Part shown: piece by piece, positions 24,564 to 31,686 of the stretch
Layout: each line of letters starts with the position of its first letter
Numbering within the stretch: the first letter of the stretch is position 1
Assembly: GCA_000720375.1 (NCBI GenBank)
Contig: JOAA01000019.1
Location: 287,435-351,434, forward strand
Length of the DNA: 64,000 nucleotides
Source of the DNA: Rhodococcus rhodnii
Lineage (GTDB): Bacteria; Actinomycetota; Actinomycetes; Mycobacteriales; Pseudonocardiaceae
Direction of reading: 5' to 3'
Made by a program: the position numbers and the translations under genes
Notes under the pieces: model-generated
What the model saw: the letters and a program-made list of their open reading frames with translations, nothing else
The model's database searches: none
What the model was told of the DNA's origin: nothing

Positions 24564-24607
24564 TCGTGAGTGTTTTGGCCGGTTCTAACCGGCCAAAACA
24601 CTCACGA
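24564..24607. terminator. Long perfect palindrome between convergent genes, copy 2
   Basis: Identical over 44 bases to 19736-19779: TCGTGAGTGTTTTGGCCGGT and so on, around a central CT. It starts 3 bases after the response regulator stop and contains the stop codon of the convergent protease gene (24602-24604). Confidence 0.85.
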
Positions 24608-27364
24608 GACAGTCACCGCTGTGTCGTCGACGGCAAAGGTGGTCTGCAGCGAGGTGTCCTCACTGGCCTGCCACCGGACGCGGATCGTCTGTCCCTTGTA
24701 GGCTGAGAGGTCGAACGTCTTCTGCACATAGGAGGCGTACTTGTCCAGGTTGGACAGTGTGCCCAAAGTCGCCAGCACGGCCCCGGACGAGTTCAGCACC
24801 TGCAGCTGGAGTTTGTCGTACTGGGTGCGTGTGGTGGTCTCCGCTGTGTCGATCCGCACCCAGTACGAGACCGAAGGTGTTCCCGTGGCAGGAACAGCGA
24901 CCTGCTGGTCCAGGTTCTCCGTTGAGGTGGAGCCGTTTCCGCCCAGTGCGGCGTAGTACGAGCCGCCGTGCGCGGGCCGTGCGGTGCTGTTGGTGATCGC
25001 AGCCGTCGTGCCGGTCCAGCCCGTGGCACCGGACTCGAAGCCAGGGTTGGCAAGCAGTTGCGTGCCAGGGCCCGGGCCGGGATCGGTGCCGAACGAAGCC
25101 CGCGCGACCACCGCATAGGTCTGCGGCCCCTGCGGCACGTTGAAGCCCTTCACGCGCACCTTCCACGTTCCCGCAGCCGGGTTCTGGATGTACACGTTCT
25201 CGACGTTGTTACGCCGGTCCGCGCTGCCACCGGTCTGCGTCCACCCACCGGCGAACACGTTGCCGCGGTACACAGTCCCGTTCGGCGCGACGACTTCCAG
25301 GTCGAGGTCGTTGACCAGGCTGACCGCTGCGGTCGTCGAGGCTTCCTTGTCGGTGTACGCCAACGAGACCTTCAGCGGCTGGCCCGCGGCCACGGTGTGG
25401 CTGTACTCCGTCACGCCGTTGGTCGAAAGTCCAGTGCCCTCAACGTATTTCGCCGATGCGTCGGTGGCGCGGTCCAGGTTCACCCGGCCCCAGCCCTCGT
25501 GCACGTTCGGCACCGGGAAGTCGTTGTCATCGGCGCCGTCGTTGTTCTCGTCGAGCAGGTCGTCGGCACTGTTGATCATGGTGGCCTTGACCAGCGCGGA
25601 CGACGCGTCCAAGGTGTACTTCTTCTTGTAGAAGTCACGGATCACCGCGGCACCACCCGCGGCGAGCGGGTTGGACATCGAGGTTCCGGAGAAGTACTTG
25701 TACTTCGAGTTCACCGGGTAGCCGTAGCCGTCGTGCTGCCACCCGCCGTTCTGCGGGTTGGCGGCCGAGTCGTACTGCTGCTGGTACATGTCCGAGTAAC
25801 CGGAGACGATCCAGCTGCCCGGCGCCACCACGTCCGGCTTGATCCGGCCGTCGTCGGTCGGGCCACGGCTGGAGAACACCGCCATCTGCTGGTCGTTGCC
25901 CGCCTGCACGTCGGACTTCAACGGCTCGGCCGGGTAGTTGTCCGGCCACCAGGCGCCCCATGTCGGAAGCGGTTGCGTACCACCGAGATCCTTGCAGGAC
26001 TTGCCGCCGACGGTCGGGGTTTCCTTGCCAGTCGCGACATACGTCAGCGCGGAGTCACAGGTCCAGCTCGACCGCTTGTTCTCCGAAGCACCGACCGAGA
26101 GCACGTTCTTGCCGGTCGCGGGCGAGCCCATCGAGTCGCTGTCGACCACACCGTCGGAGTTGGCGTCCACACCGTCGTTGCCCGCGGAGAACGTGATCAG
26201 CATGTCCTTGTGGGAGTTGGCGAACGCGTCCGCCTGCCGCGCGTTGTCGGTGTACGCGCCCGCGTCGGACGAGCCCCACGAGTTGGAGTGGATCCGCGCG
26301 CCGTCGGTGTATGCATGCTGGAACAGGGAAGTCAGGTCGTCGGGCAGACCCAACAGGTAGTAGCCGTCGGGGTACTGGGCCGCGCACGCGCCAGTCATGT
26401 CGATGTAGTCCTCGACCGCCTGGAACACGAGCTTTGCCTTGTACGCGGCGGCTTTGCCGAGGCCGTTGGCGTCACCGCCACCCACGACGGACACCGCGGT
26501 GTGCGTGCCGTGGCCGCTGTCGACGTCCTTGGCGCCGTCCGGCTTGGCCGTGTAGCACCCCGCCGCGGAAGTCGAGGCCCAGTCACGGATCGCGGTGATC
26601 CGCTCCTGCGGGACGTCGGCGTGTGCGGTCGTCTTCGTTCCGCCGCCGAGGCCCGTGTCGGCCACCGCGACAGTCTGGGTCGAGCCGTCGTAGCCACGCG
26701 TGCTCGCGACGTCGCCGCGCATGATCACGCCTGCCGCGGATTCGTTGTGCTTGATGGGAATCCGGAATTCCTCAACCCACGAGACCTCGTCAAGCCCGGC
26801 GATCTTGGTGACCTGGCTCGGCTCGGCGGCCACCAGCAGCGTGCTGTCCGCCGCCTTGGTGACCACGGCGCCGGTCTGCTCGGTGCTGGTCTTGGCTGCG
26901 GTGAGGTTCGTGGCCTTGACCTTGTAGACGCCGGGTTTGCCGCTGTCGATCTTGCGCTTGGCCGCCTTGTCAACCTTCCAGGCGGGCTGGAACCTGCCAA
27001 CCCACCGGACCTCGGCCAGCTTCTCGGCCTGACGGGCCTGCGCCGGGGTCATCCGGACCTTGAAGGCGAAGTCGGGCAGGTATTCCACTATCTGGGCGCC
27101 GGCGGCCTGGAGTGACCCAACCCACTGTGCCTGGACCGGCCCGCTGAACTGGACGAGATAGCTGGTCGCGTCGTTGTCGCCGACCGCATTGGCGTGCAGG
27201 CCAGGCACGGCGGGCGCGGCCTGACTGGGTTGCGGGTAGAAGTCGCCGGTGATCAGCCGGATCGGTGGTCCCGACGGCGCGGCGTGCGCCGCGGGCACGC
27301 TCAACGCGGTGCCCAGTAAGGCAGCGGCGGCCACCACCGCGCGGCCGGATTTTCCTACGCCCAT
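24602..27364 (-). CDS. Secreted subtilisin-family (S8) serine protease
   Basis: Extracellular protease of 920 residues. Signal peptide 1-28 (ending AAHAAPS), a prodomain-like region to about 215 (WVGSLQAAGAQIVEYLPDFAF, the pattern of long S8 propeptides), then the catalytic domain: D237 in VAVADTGLGGG, H285 in DSGHGTHTAVS, S562 in FSGTSMSNPLAAGGAA. The catalytic domain is long because of inserts between His and Ser (GADDND and related acidic loops nearby). Past residue 620 come a P-domain/prepeptidase-type beta sandwich (VSLVNDLDLEVVAPNGTVYRG, cut here) and a C-terminal carbohydrate-binding-like jelly roll (LLANPGFESGATGW). Likely a scavenging protease. The stop lies inside the repeated palindrome. 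Confidence 0.92.
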   Translation of the reverse strand: MGVGKSGRAVVAAAALLGTALSVPAAHAAPSGPPIRLITGDFYPQPSQAAPAVPGLHANAVGDNDATSYLVQFSGPVQAQWVGSLQAAGAQIVEYLPDFAFKVRMTPAQARQAEKLAEVRWVGRFQPAWKVDKAAKRKIDSGKPGVYKVKATNLTAAKTSTEQTGAVVTKAADSTLLVAAEPSQVTKIAGLDEVSWVEEFRIPIKHNESAAGVIMRGDVASTRGYDGSTQTVAVADTGLGGGTKTTAHADVPQERITAIRDWASTSAAGCYTAKPDGAKDVDSGHGTHTAVSVVGGGDANGLGKAAAYKAKLVFQAVEDYIDMTGACAAQYPDGYYLLGLPDDLTSLFQHAYTDGARIHSNSWGSSDAGAYTDNARQADAFANSHKDMLITFSAGNDGVDANSDGVVDSDSMGSPATGKNVLSVGASENKRSSWTCDSALTYVATGKETPTVGGKSCKDLGGTQPLPTWGAWWPDNYPAEPLKSDVQAGNDQQMAVFSSRGPTDDGRIKPDVVAPGSWIVSGYSDMYQQQYDSAANPQNGGWQHDGYGYPVNSKYKYFSGTSMSNPLAAGGAAVIRDFYKKKYTLDASSALVKATMINSADDLLDENNDGADDNDFPVPNVHEGWGRVNLDRATDASAKYVEGTGLSTNGVTEYSHTVAAGQPLKVSLAYTDKEASTTAAVSLVNDLDLEVVAPNGTVYRGNVFAGGWTQTGGSADRRNNVENVYIQNPAAGTWKVRVKGFNVPQGPQTYAVVARASFGTDPGPGPGTQLLANPGFESGATGWTGTTAAITNSTARPAHGGSYYAALGGNGSTSTENLDQQVAVPATGTPSVSYWVRIDTAETTTRTQYDKLQLQVLNSSGAVLATLGTLSNLDKYASYVQKTFDLSAYKGQTIRVRWQASEDTSLQTTFAVDDTAVTVS

Positions 27365-27664
27365 GAAGTCCTGCTTTCAACCACGAGTCAGACAGGGTGT
27401 GAGCGGGAACTATGCGGCGCTGACCAGCGCAAACGATCAAAGTCTTCGCGGAAGTGAACGGAGATCGGCCGAACGGCTCACCCCTTCGGTAGGACGATGG
27501 ACCCAATGGACCCCGCCGTTCGTCCGGAGAATTTCTCGCAGCCGCAGCAGCGTGTATTTCGATGCTCAACCATGTCGGTCGGCCATCAGCGAACGATTGC
27601 AACAATCGGGTTCTGGGACCGGTCCCCGACGACACACGCCCCGGCGCTGTGTCACTATCACGCC

Positions 27665-28522
27665 ATGTCCCAGTCGACTGGCACGATCATCACGGTGGCG
27701 CCGACGGGGGCCGAGCACGCCAAGAACGATGTGCCGAACCTGCCGGTCACCCTCGCGGAGCTGGTCAGCACCGCGCAGGACTGTGAGCGCGTGGGCGCGG
27801 CCATGATCCACGTGCACATCCGTGACGACGCCGCTAAACCGACGCTGGACCTCGGTCGTCTCAAGGACACTGTGGCAGCGTTGCGCGAACAGACGAACCT
27901 GATCGTCCAGCTTTCCACCGGCGGCGCGGTGACCGATCCGGAATCGGACCGGCTGCGGGTTCTCGACGCCATGCCGGATTCGGCGTCGTGCACCATGGGG
28001 ACGGTCAACTTCGGCGATGACGTTTTCCTCAACCGGTGGGAGTTCATCGTCGAACTGCACAAGGGAATGCAGGAACGCGGGATCGTCCCGGAGTACGAGA
28101 TCTTCGATCTCGGCCAACTCGCCTCATTGCACAGATTGCTGGACAAATACGGGCCACCCGCGGGTGGTCATGTCCATGTGGATCTGGTGATGGCGGTGCC
28201 GGGCGGAATGCCGGGGGACGCCGAGACGCTGGTGTCGGCGATGCGGCTCATTCCGGATGGCGCGACGTTCTCGGCAACGGGCATCGGCCGGAGCACCCTG
28301 CCGGTGATGCTGGCTTCGTTGTCCGCGGGTGGTCATCTGCGGGTCGGGATGGAGGACACCATCTCGTACGCGCGGGGCGAGCGGGTCAAGGACAACGCGC
28401 AATTAGTGGCGAGGGCGGCCGGTCTGGCCCGAATCGCGCAGCGGCCGCCGTTGGCGTCCGTTCAAGTCCGTGAATTGCTGGGGGTCAAGGGTGAAAAGGG
28501 GCTGGCCGATGTGGCGGTCTAG
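27665..28522 (+). CDS. BKACE / 3-keto-5-aminohexanoate cleavage family enzyme (DUF849)
   Basis: Zn-dependent beta-keto acid cleavage enzyme of 285 residues. Family signs: TVAPTGAEHAKNDVPNLPVTLAE, IHVHIRD with the HxH metal pair, STGG, EYEIFDLGQL and HVHVDLVM, and GRSTLPVM near the acetyl-CoA site. The family condenses beta-keto acids with acetyl-CoA and cleaves them; the true substrate cannot be read from sequence. No lysine-fermentation genes are nearby, so it is unlikely to be Kce proper. The ATG follows CACTAT by 6 bases and may be leaderless. The preceding 300 bases, up to the divergent protease, hold no gene that I can support. Confidence 0.85.
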   Translation: MSQSTGTIITVAPTGAEHAKNDVPNLPVTLAELVSTAQDCERVGAAMIHVHIRDDAAKPTLDLGRLKDTVAALREQTNLIVQLSTGGAVTDPESDRLRVLDAMPDSASCTMGTVNFGDDVFLNRWEFIVELHKGMQERGIVPEYEIFDLGQLASLHRLLDKYGPPAGGHVHVDLVMAVPGGMPGDAETLVSAMRLIPDGATFSATGIGRSTLPVMLASLSAGGHLRVGMEDTISYARGERVKDNAQLVARAAGLARIAQRPPLASVQVRELLGVKGEKGLADVAV

Positions 28523-28546
28523 GCGTGGTTGCCGGAGGATGATCCC

Positions 28547-29125
28547 GTGATCGAAGTCCGACCTGGTGGGCGCCGACGCATCGACCGCGTGCTCGACCCG
28601 GACTACATCGAGGGCCTTGACCGGCTCGGCTTGGCCGAGGTCCGGGCACGGCGGGACGATGCCGCGCAGGAGGAAACGGATCTTTCCTACCTGCGCAGGC
28701 TGTTGCACGGTCGGATCGACATCGTGCGGGCCGAACAGAAGCGACGCACCGAGGGCGGCTCAGCCTCGGTCGTCGAACAACTCGCGACAATCCTGGCTGA
28801 CAACGCCGTCGGTCCGGCGATGGGCATGGGTCGCTATCAGACCCTGGAGCCGTCACGGGCCGAGGCACACCGCAGGCACGTCGAGGCGCTGGTGTCCGAC
28901 GCGGACCTGTCCGACGTCGGTTCGCTGCCCGACGAGCGGCTCGAACTGGCCCTGCAGACGTACGCCAAGGAAGAGGCCTCGGTCTCGCAGCGGCGCCGTC
29001 AGGTCCAGGTGGTGATGGACCTGCTCAACGCGGAGATCGCCAAGCGGTACCGCGAGGGCAAGGCGTCGGTGGACGAGCTGCTGGCCGCCGAGCGGGAGCG
29101 CGACGAGCAGGGCGGCATCGACTAG
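28547..29125 (+). CDS. rsiG: RsiG-type c-di-GMP-dependent anti-sigma factor
   Basis: Cytosolic protein of 192 residues, largely helical. RsiG holds the sporulation sigma factor WhiG in Streptomyces when bound to a c-di-GMP dimer, through two helices each carrying E(x)3S(x)2R(x)3Q(x)3D. Here the second copy is exact: E143, S147, R150, Q154, D158. The first reads E43, S47, R50, H54, D58, with His in place of Gln. GTG at 28547 with GGAGG 8 bases upstream. No sigma gene is adjacent, which is normal because rsiG is usually unlinked to whiG. It indicates a developmental c-di-GMP circuit in this organism. Confidence 0.85.
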   Translation: MIEVRPGGRRRIDRVLDPDYIEGLDRLGLAEVRARRDDAAQEETDLSYLRRLLHGRIDIVRAEQKRRTEGGSASVVEQLATILADNAVGPAMGMGRYQTLEPSRAEAHRRHVEALVSDADLSDVGSLPDERLELALQTYAKEEASVSQRRRQVQVVMDLLNAEIAKRYREGKASVDELLAAERERDEQGGID

Positions 29126-30010
29126 CTAGTTGAACCGCTCCCGGATCGCGAGTTCACCCCAGAATTCGCGGAGGAGTTCGAACCGTTCGGCGACGATCTC
29201 CGCGTCGCCGGATTCCAGCGCGTCCACGATCGCGTTCACGTCCTCACAGGACGAGTCGCTCTGCAGCTGCTTGTCGTCCAGCAACTGTACGAGTCCGCCG
29301 TAGTCCAGTTCGACGGCAGAATTACCGTCAAAGTGCTCCAGCCAGCCGGCCGTGTCCTCGAGCACCTTGGCCGGCCCTCGCTCGCCGAACGTGCTCGCCG
29401 CCAGCTCGTAGGCACGGGACACCCTGGCTTGCGCGTCGGCCATCGTCGCGCGCCACGAACTCTCCCGGTCGGGTGAATCCCGGGTTTCCAGCCGCAGCCT
29501 GCGCCGCTCCGGCTCGAACATGACAAACCACGGCAACGGGACCGTCCACGTCGTCGATACGGCGTGCACAGCGCCAGACGGTTGCTGCGACAGCACCGCA
29601 GCCGCTCTGGCCCGCACGCTGTCCATTGAGACGGTGATCGCCGCGTCCCGCAATGCGGGATGGGCAGTGGCCAAAAACCCGACAAGAGCCGCCGCCGAAC
29701 GAGGCATCACGTCCAGCGGACAGACCAGCGGGCCGATCTGCGGGTCGGCGCCCGGCACATCCCGCGGATCGAGGACGAGGACGTCCTTGAAGGTGCGCGG
29801 GGACGGGCTGCCGTCGGCCGACTCGCCCGGAAGCAATCGGACCGGCACGGAAAGTTGTGACCTGAACCACATTTCCCGCTCGCGTTCGCCGACAGCCGAA
29901 CGCACCATGGGACCGGTTTCTACTACGTTCCGTAGCCGATTTGACAACTCAGTGTCAAAAGCCGACAACGGTTCGTACACCCGAAGGTAGGCGACGAACG
30001 GACGAGGCAC
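29126..30010 (-). CDS. Conserved actinobacterial protein of unknown function
   Basis: Cytosolic protein of 294 residues, GTG start at 30010. No signal peptide or membrane helix. It begins MPRPFVAYLRVYEPLSAFD, contains VLVLDPRDVPGADPQIGPLVCPLDVMPRSA cut into conserved-looking blocks (VCPLDVMPRSAAALVGFL), and ends in an acidic helical region (EDVNAIVDALESGDAEIVAE). I do not recognise a family with a known function. Its stop lies directly beside the rsiG stop (tail to tail, no gap), and DUF3073 lies upstream in the divergent direction, a grouping that looks conserved in actinomycetes. Confidence 0.7.
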   Translation of the reverse strand: MPRPFVAYLRVYEPLSAFDTELSNRLRNVVETGPMVRSAVGEREREMWFRSQLSVPVRLLPGESADGSPSPRTFKDVLVLDPRDVPGADPQIGPLVCPLDVMPRSAAALVGFLATAHPALRDAAITVSMDSVRARAAAVLSQQPSGAVHAVSTTWTVPLPWFVMFEPERRRLRLETRDSPDRESSWRATMADAQARVSRAYELAASTFGERGPAKVLEDTAGWLEHFDGNSAVELDYGGLVQLLDDKQLQSDSSCEDVNAIVDALESGDAEIVAERFELLREFWGELAIRERFN

Positions 30011-30204
30011 TACTTCATGCTGTCATGGGTCGCCCGGAACCGGGCGATCGGCCGATCGAGGCTGATCTGTCATCACCGGCACACGGTGCCGCGTCGCGTC
30101 CAACCCCATCGGCACGGTACGGTAGTTGTCAGGAATCAGTTGTCGAGATGTGTGGGGCCGCCGTTTCCCCCGGCCGCCCCATCCCTGTGCGAGGGGGTCG
30201 AGCC

Positions 30205-30381
30205 ATGGGGCGCGGCCGGGCGAAGGCCAAGCAGACGAAGGTGGCCCGAGAGCTCAAGTACAGCACTCGGGACACGGACTTCGAGGCTCTGCAACGAGAG
30301 CTGTCGGGCCAGTCCAACGACCACCAGGACGAGGACCGTAGCGACGACTACGACGACGGTTACGACGACTACCGTCGCTGA
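30205..30381 (+). CDS. DUF3073 small protein
   Basis: Small acidic-tailed protein of 58 residues: basic N-terminal half MGRGRAKAKQTKVARELKY and an Asp/Tyr-rich tail (DDYDDGYDDYRR). ATG at 30205 has GAGGGGG 7 bases upstream. Orthologs (for example Rv0810c) are found next to purM/purF throughout actinobacteria; here it is about 26 kb away from them. Function unknown. A 20-bp hairpin follows the stop. Confidence 0.88.
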   Translation: MGRGRAKAKQTKVARELKYSTRDTDFEALQRELSGQSNDHQDEDRSDDYDDGYDDYRR

Positions 30382-30385
30382 ATCT

Positions 30386-30440
30386 CGGCACACAGACACC
30401 AGGGCTAGCTGTTGTGGCCTGCCCTGGTGTCTGTGTGCCG
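30386..30440. terminator. 20-bp perfect hairpin between convergent genes
   Basis: CGGCACACAGACACCAGGGC (30386-30405) and its exact reverse complement (30421-30440) surround a 15-base loop. It begins 5 bases after the DUF3073 stop and ends 17 bases before the convergent reductase stop. No T tract, so a bidirectional rho-independent role is likely but not certain. Confidence 0.8.
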
Positions 30441-30457
30441 GAGATCTCTAGGTCCTC

Positions 30458-31012
30458 TTACGTGGTGACGTAGGAACTCTGAAAGAAGCTCTCCGCGGCT
30501 TTCATGGCGAGAGCGTCGTTCAGCACTTCACCTGGATGGTGACCGTGGCCGAGCAGGACGCCACCCCACCCCATTGCCAGGTACTCCGCTGACTTGTACA
30601 GCGAGCCGACCAGCGAGTCGGACTTGTCGTACTCCTCCGCGGTCGAGACGCCCCATAGGGTCTTCTCGCGCATGCGGGCCTTGAACGGCACGTCCGGCAT
30701 GTGCAGCCAACCGCTCCAGTAGTCGAGGTAGCGCTTGGTCGTGGCCGACACGCTGTACCAGTACAGCGGGGACGCGATGACGATGTCGGTCGCGTCGAGC
30801 GTGGCGTCCAGCAGGAGCCGCTCGTTGCCGGTCGGCTCGGGATGCGTGCCACCCAACTGCCGGGTGTCCACGAACGGCTCCAGCGGCAGGTCCTCCAGCC
30901 ACAGCCAGCGCCGCTCGACGCCTTCCGGCAGGTACTCGGCCGCCTTGCGGGCCAGTGTCTCGGTGTTGCCGCCCGGGCGTGAGCTGCCCAGGACGAACAG
31001 GTACTTGCGCAC
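30458..31012 (-). CDS. Flavodoxin-fold NAD(P)H-dependent oxidoreductase
   Basis: FMN-dependent reductase of 184 residues. N-terminal flavin phosphate loop LGSSRPGGNTETLA, then the conserved SPLYWYSVSATTKRYLDYW of the NADPH-dependent FMN reductase/flavodoxin-2 family. GTG at 31012 with AGGGGG nearby. It is transcribed divergently from a MarR regulator across an operator-rich gap of 93 bases, a standard arrangement for quinone- or electrophile-induced reductases. Likely reduces quinones or azo/nitro compounds, by analogy. Confidence 0.82.
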   Translation of the reverse strand: MRKYLFVLGSSRPGGNTETLARKAAEYLPEGVERRWLWLEDLPLEPFVDTRQLGGTHPEPTGNERLLLDATLDATDIVIASPLYWYSVSATTKRYLDYWSGWLHMPDVPFKARMREKTLWGVSTAEEYDKSDSLVGSLYKSAEYLAMGWGGVLLGHGHHPGEVLNDALAMKAAESFFQSSYVTT

Positions 31013-31040
31013 TTGCGTGCCCCCTGATCCTGTCGCGGAT

Positions 31041-31079
31041 TTACATGCATGTACATGCAGAGACTGTCACTGCATGTAA
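31041..31079. promoter_or_regulatory. Putative MarR operator cluster
   Basis: TGCATGTACATGCA (31046-31059) is a perfect 14-base palindrome overlapping TACATGCATGTA (31042-31053), and TGCATGTAA at 31071-31079 is a further half-site inverted relative to TTACATGCA at 31041-31049. It sits between the divergent reductase and MarR genes and could control both. Confidence 0.65.
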
Positions 31080-31105
31080 GCTGATGTCAAGGAGAGGGCG
31101 GGCGG

Positions 31106-31528
31106 ATGACTACCGAACAAGCGTGGGGCCTGCTGGTCGCCCTGCATGCCCGGATCGAGGGCGAGCTGGGCAAAGTCCTACAGCGCAGGCACGGCCTCGG
31201 GCTCTCGGAGTACCGGGCGCTCGATCATCTCTCGAGGGCCACTGGGAAGAACAACTCGATGCGCATCCAGGAGCTGGCCGAGGCGCTGGAACTGAACCAG
31301 AGCTCGGTCAGCCGCCTTGTCGCCCGGCTGGAATCGGCCGGTCTGAGCGAGCGGGACATCTGCGAGGAAGACCGGCGCGGCATTTACACGATGCTCACTG
31401 AGACGGGCCGCAAATCCCTCGACGACGCGACGCCCACCTACCAGGAAACGCTCAGGGCAGCCCTGGAGAAAGCCGAGGCAGACCCCGGCCTCAAAGACGC
31501 GGTCAGGGCATTCAGAACCCTGGGCTAA
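31106..31528 (+). CDS. MarR-family transcription regulator
   Basis: Winged-helix repressor of 140 residues: RHGLGLSEYRALDHLSR, recognition helix LELNQSSVSRLVARLESAGL, wing EEDRRGIYTMLTETGR. ATG at 31106 with AAGGAGAGG upstream. Divergent from the flavodoxin-fold reductase, which it probably represses together with itself until an aromatic or oxidising ligand binds. A repeat-rich hairpin element follows. Confidence 0.88.
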   Translation: MTTEQAWGLLVALHARIEGELGKVLQRRHGLGLSEYRALDHLSRATGKNNSMRIQELAEALELNQSSVSRLVARLESAGLSERDICEEDRRGIYTMLTETGRKSLDDATPTYQETLRAALEKAEADPGLKDAVRAFRTLG

Positions 31529-31534
31529 CCCCAG

Positions 31535-31683
31535 GCGTGTCCACCATTCCAGCACAGCGTGTCCACCATTCCAGCACAGCGTGTCCACCATTCCAGCACC
31601 ATGAAATTCCCCTCGCGACACGGTCGAGGGGAATTTCATGGTGCTGGAAAGTGTGTTTCGGGGTGCTGGAAAGGTGGACACGC
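31535..31683. repeat. Tandem 22-bp repeats, 25-bp perfect hairpin and inverted copy
   Basis: Three head-to-tail 22-base units beginning GCGTGTCCACCATTCCAGCA lie at 31535-31556, 31557-31578 and 31579-31600. The last runs into a perfect hairpin whose arms are 31591-31615 and 31625-31649 (core ATGAAATTCCCCTCG) with a 9-base loop. An inverted copy of the 22-base unit with two changes closes the element at 31662-31683. It fills the gap between the convergent marR and iolD genes, so it should act at least as a bidirectional terminator. Confidence 0.85.
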
Positions 31684-31686
31684 GGG

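Noticed and set aside
24968..27115. Plus-strand frame of 715 residues opposite the subtilase
   Set aside because: Antisense shadow; composition is Arg/Val/His-rich and the opposite frame has the full catalytic triad.
31535..31600. CRISPR array from the three 22-base repeats
   Set aside because: The repeats are directly adjacent without spacers and end in a palindrome; no cas genes nearby.
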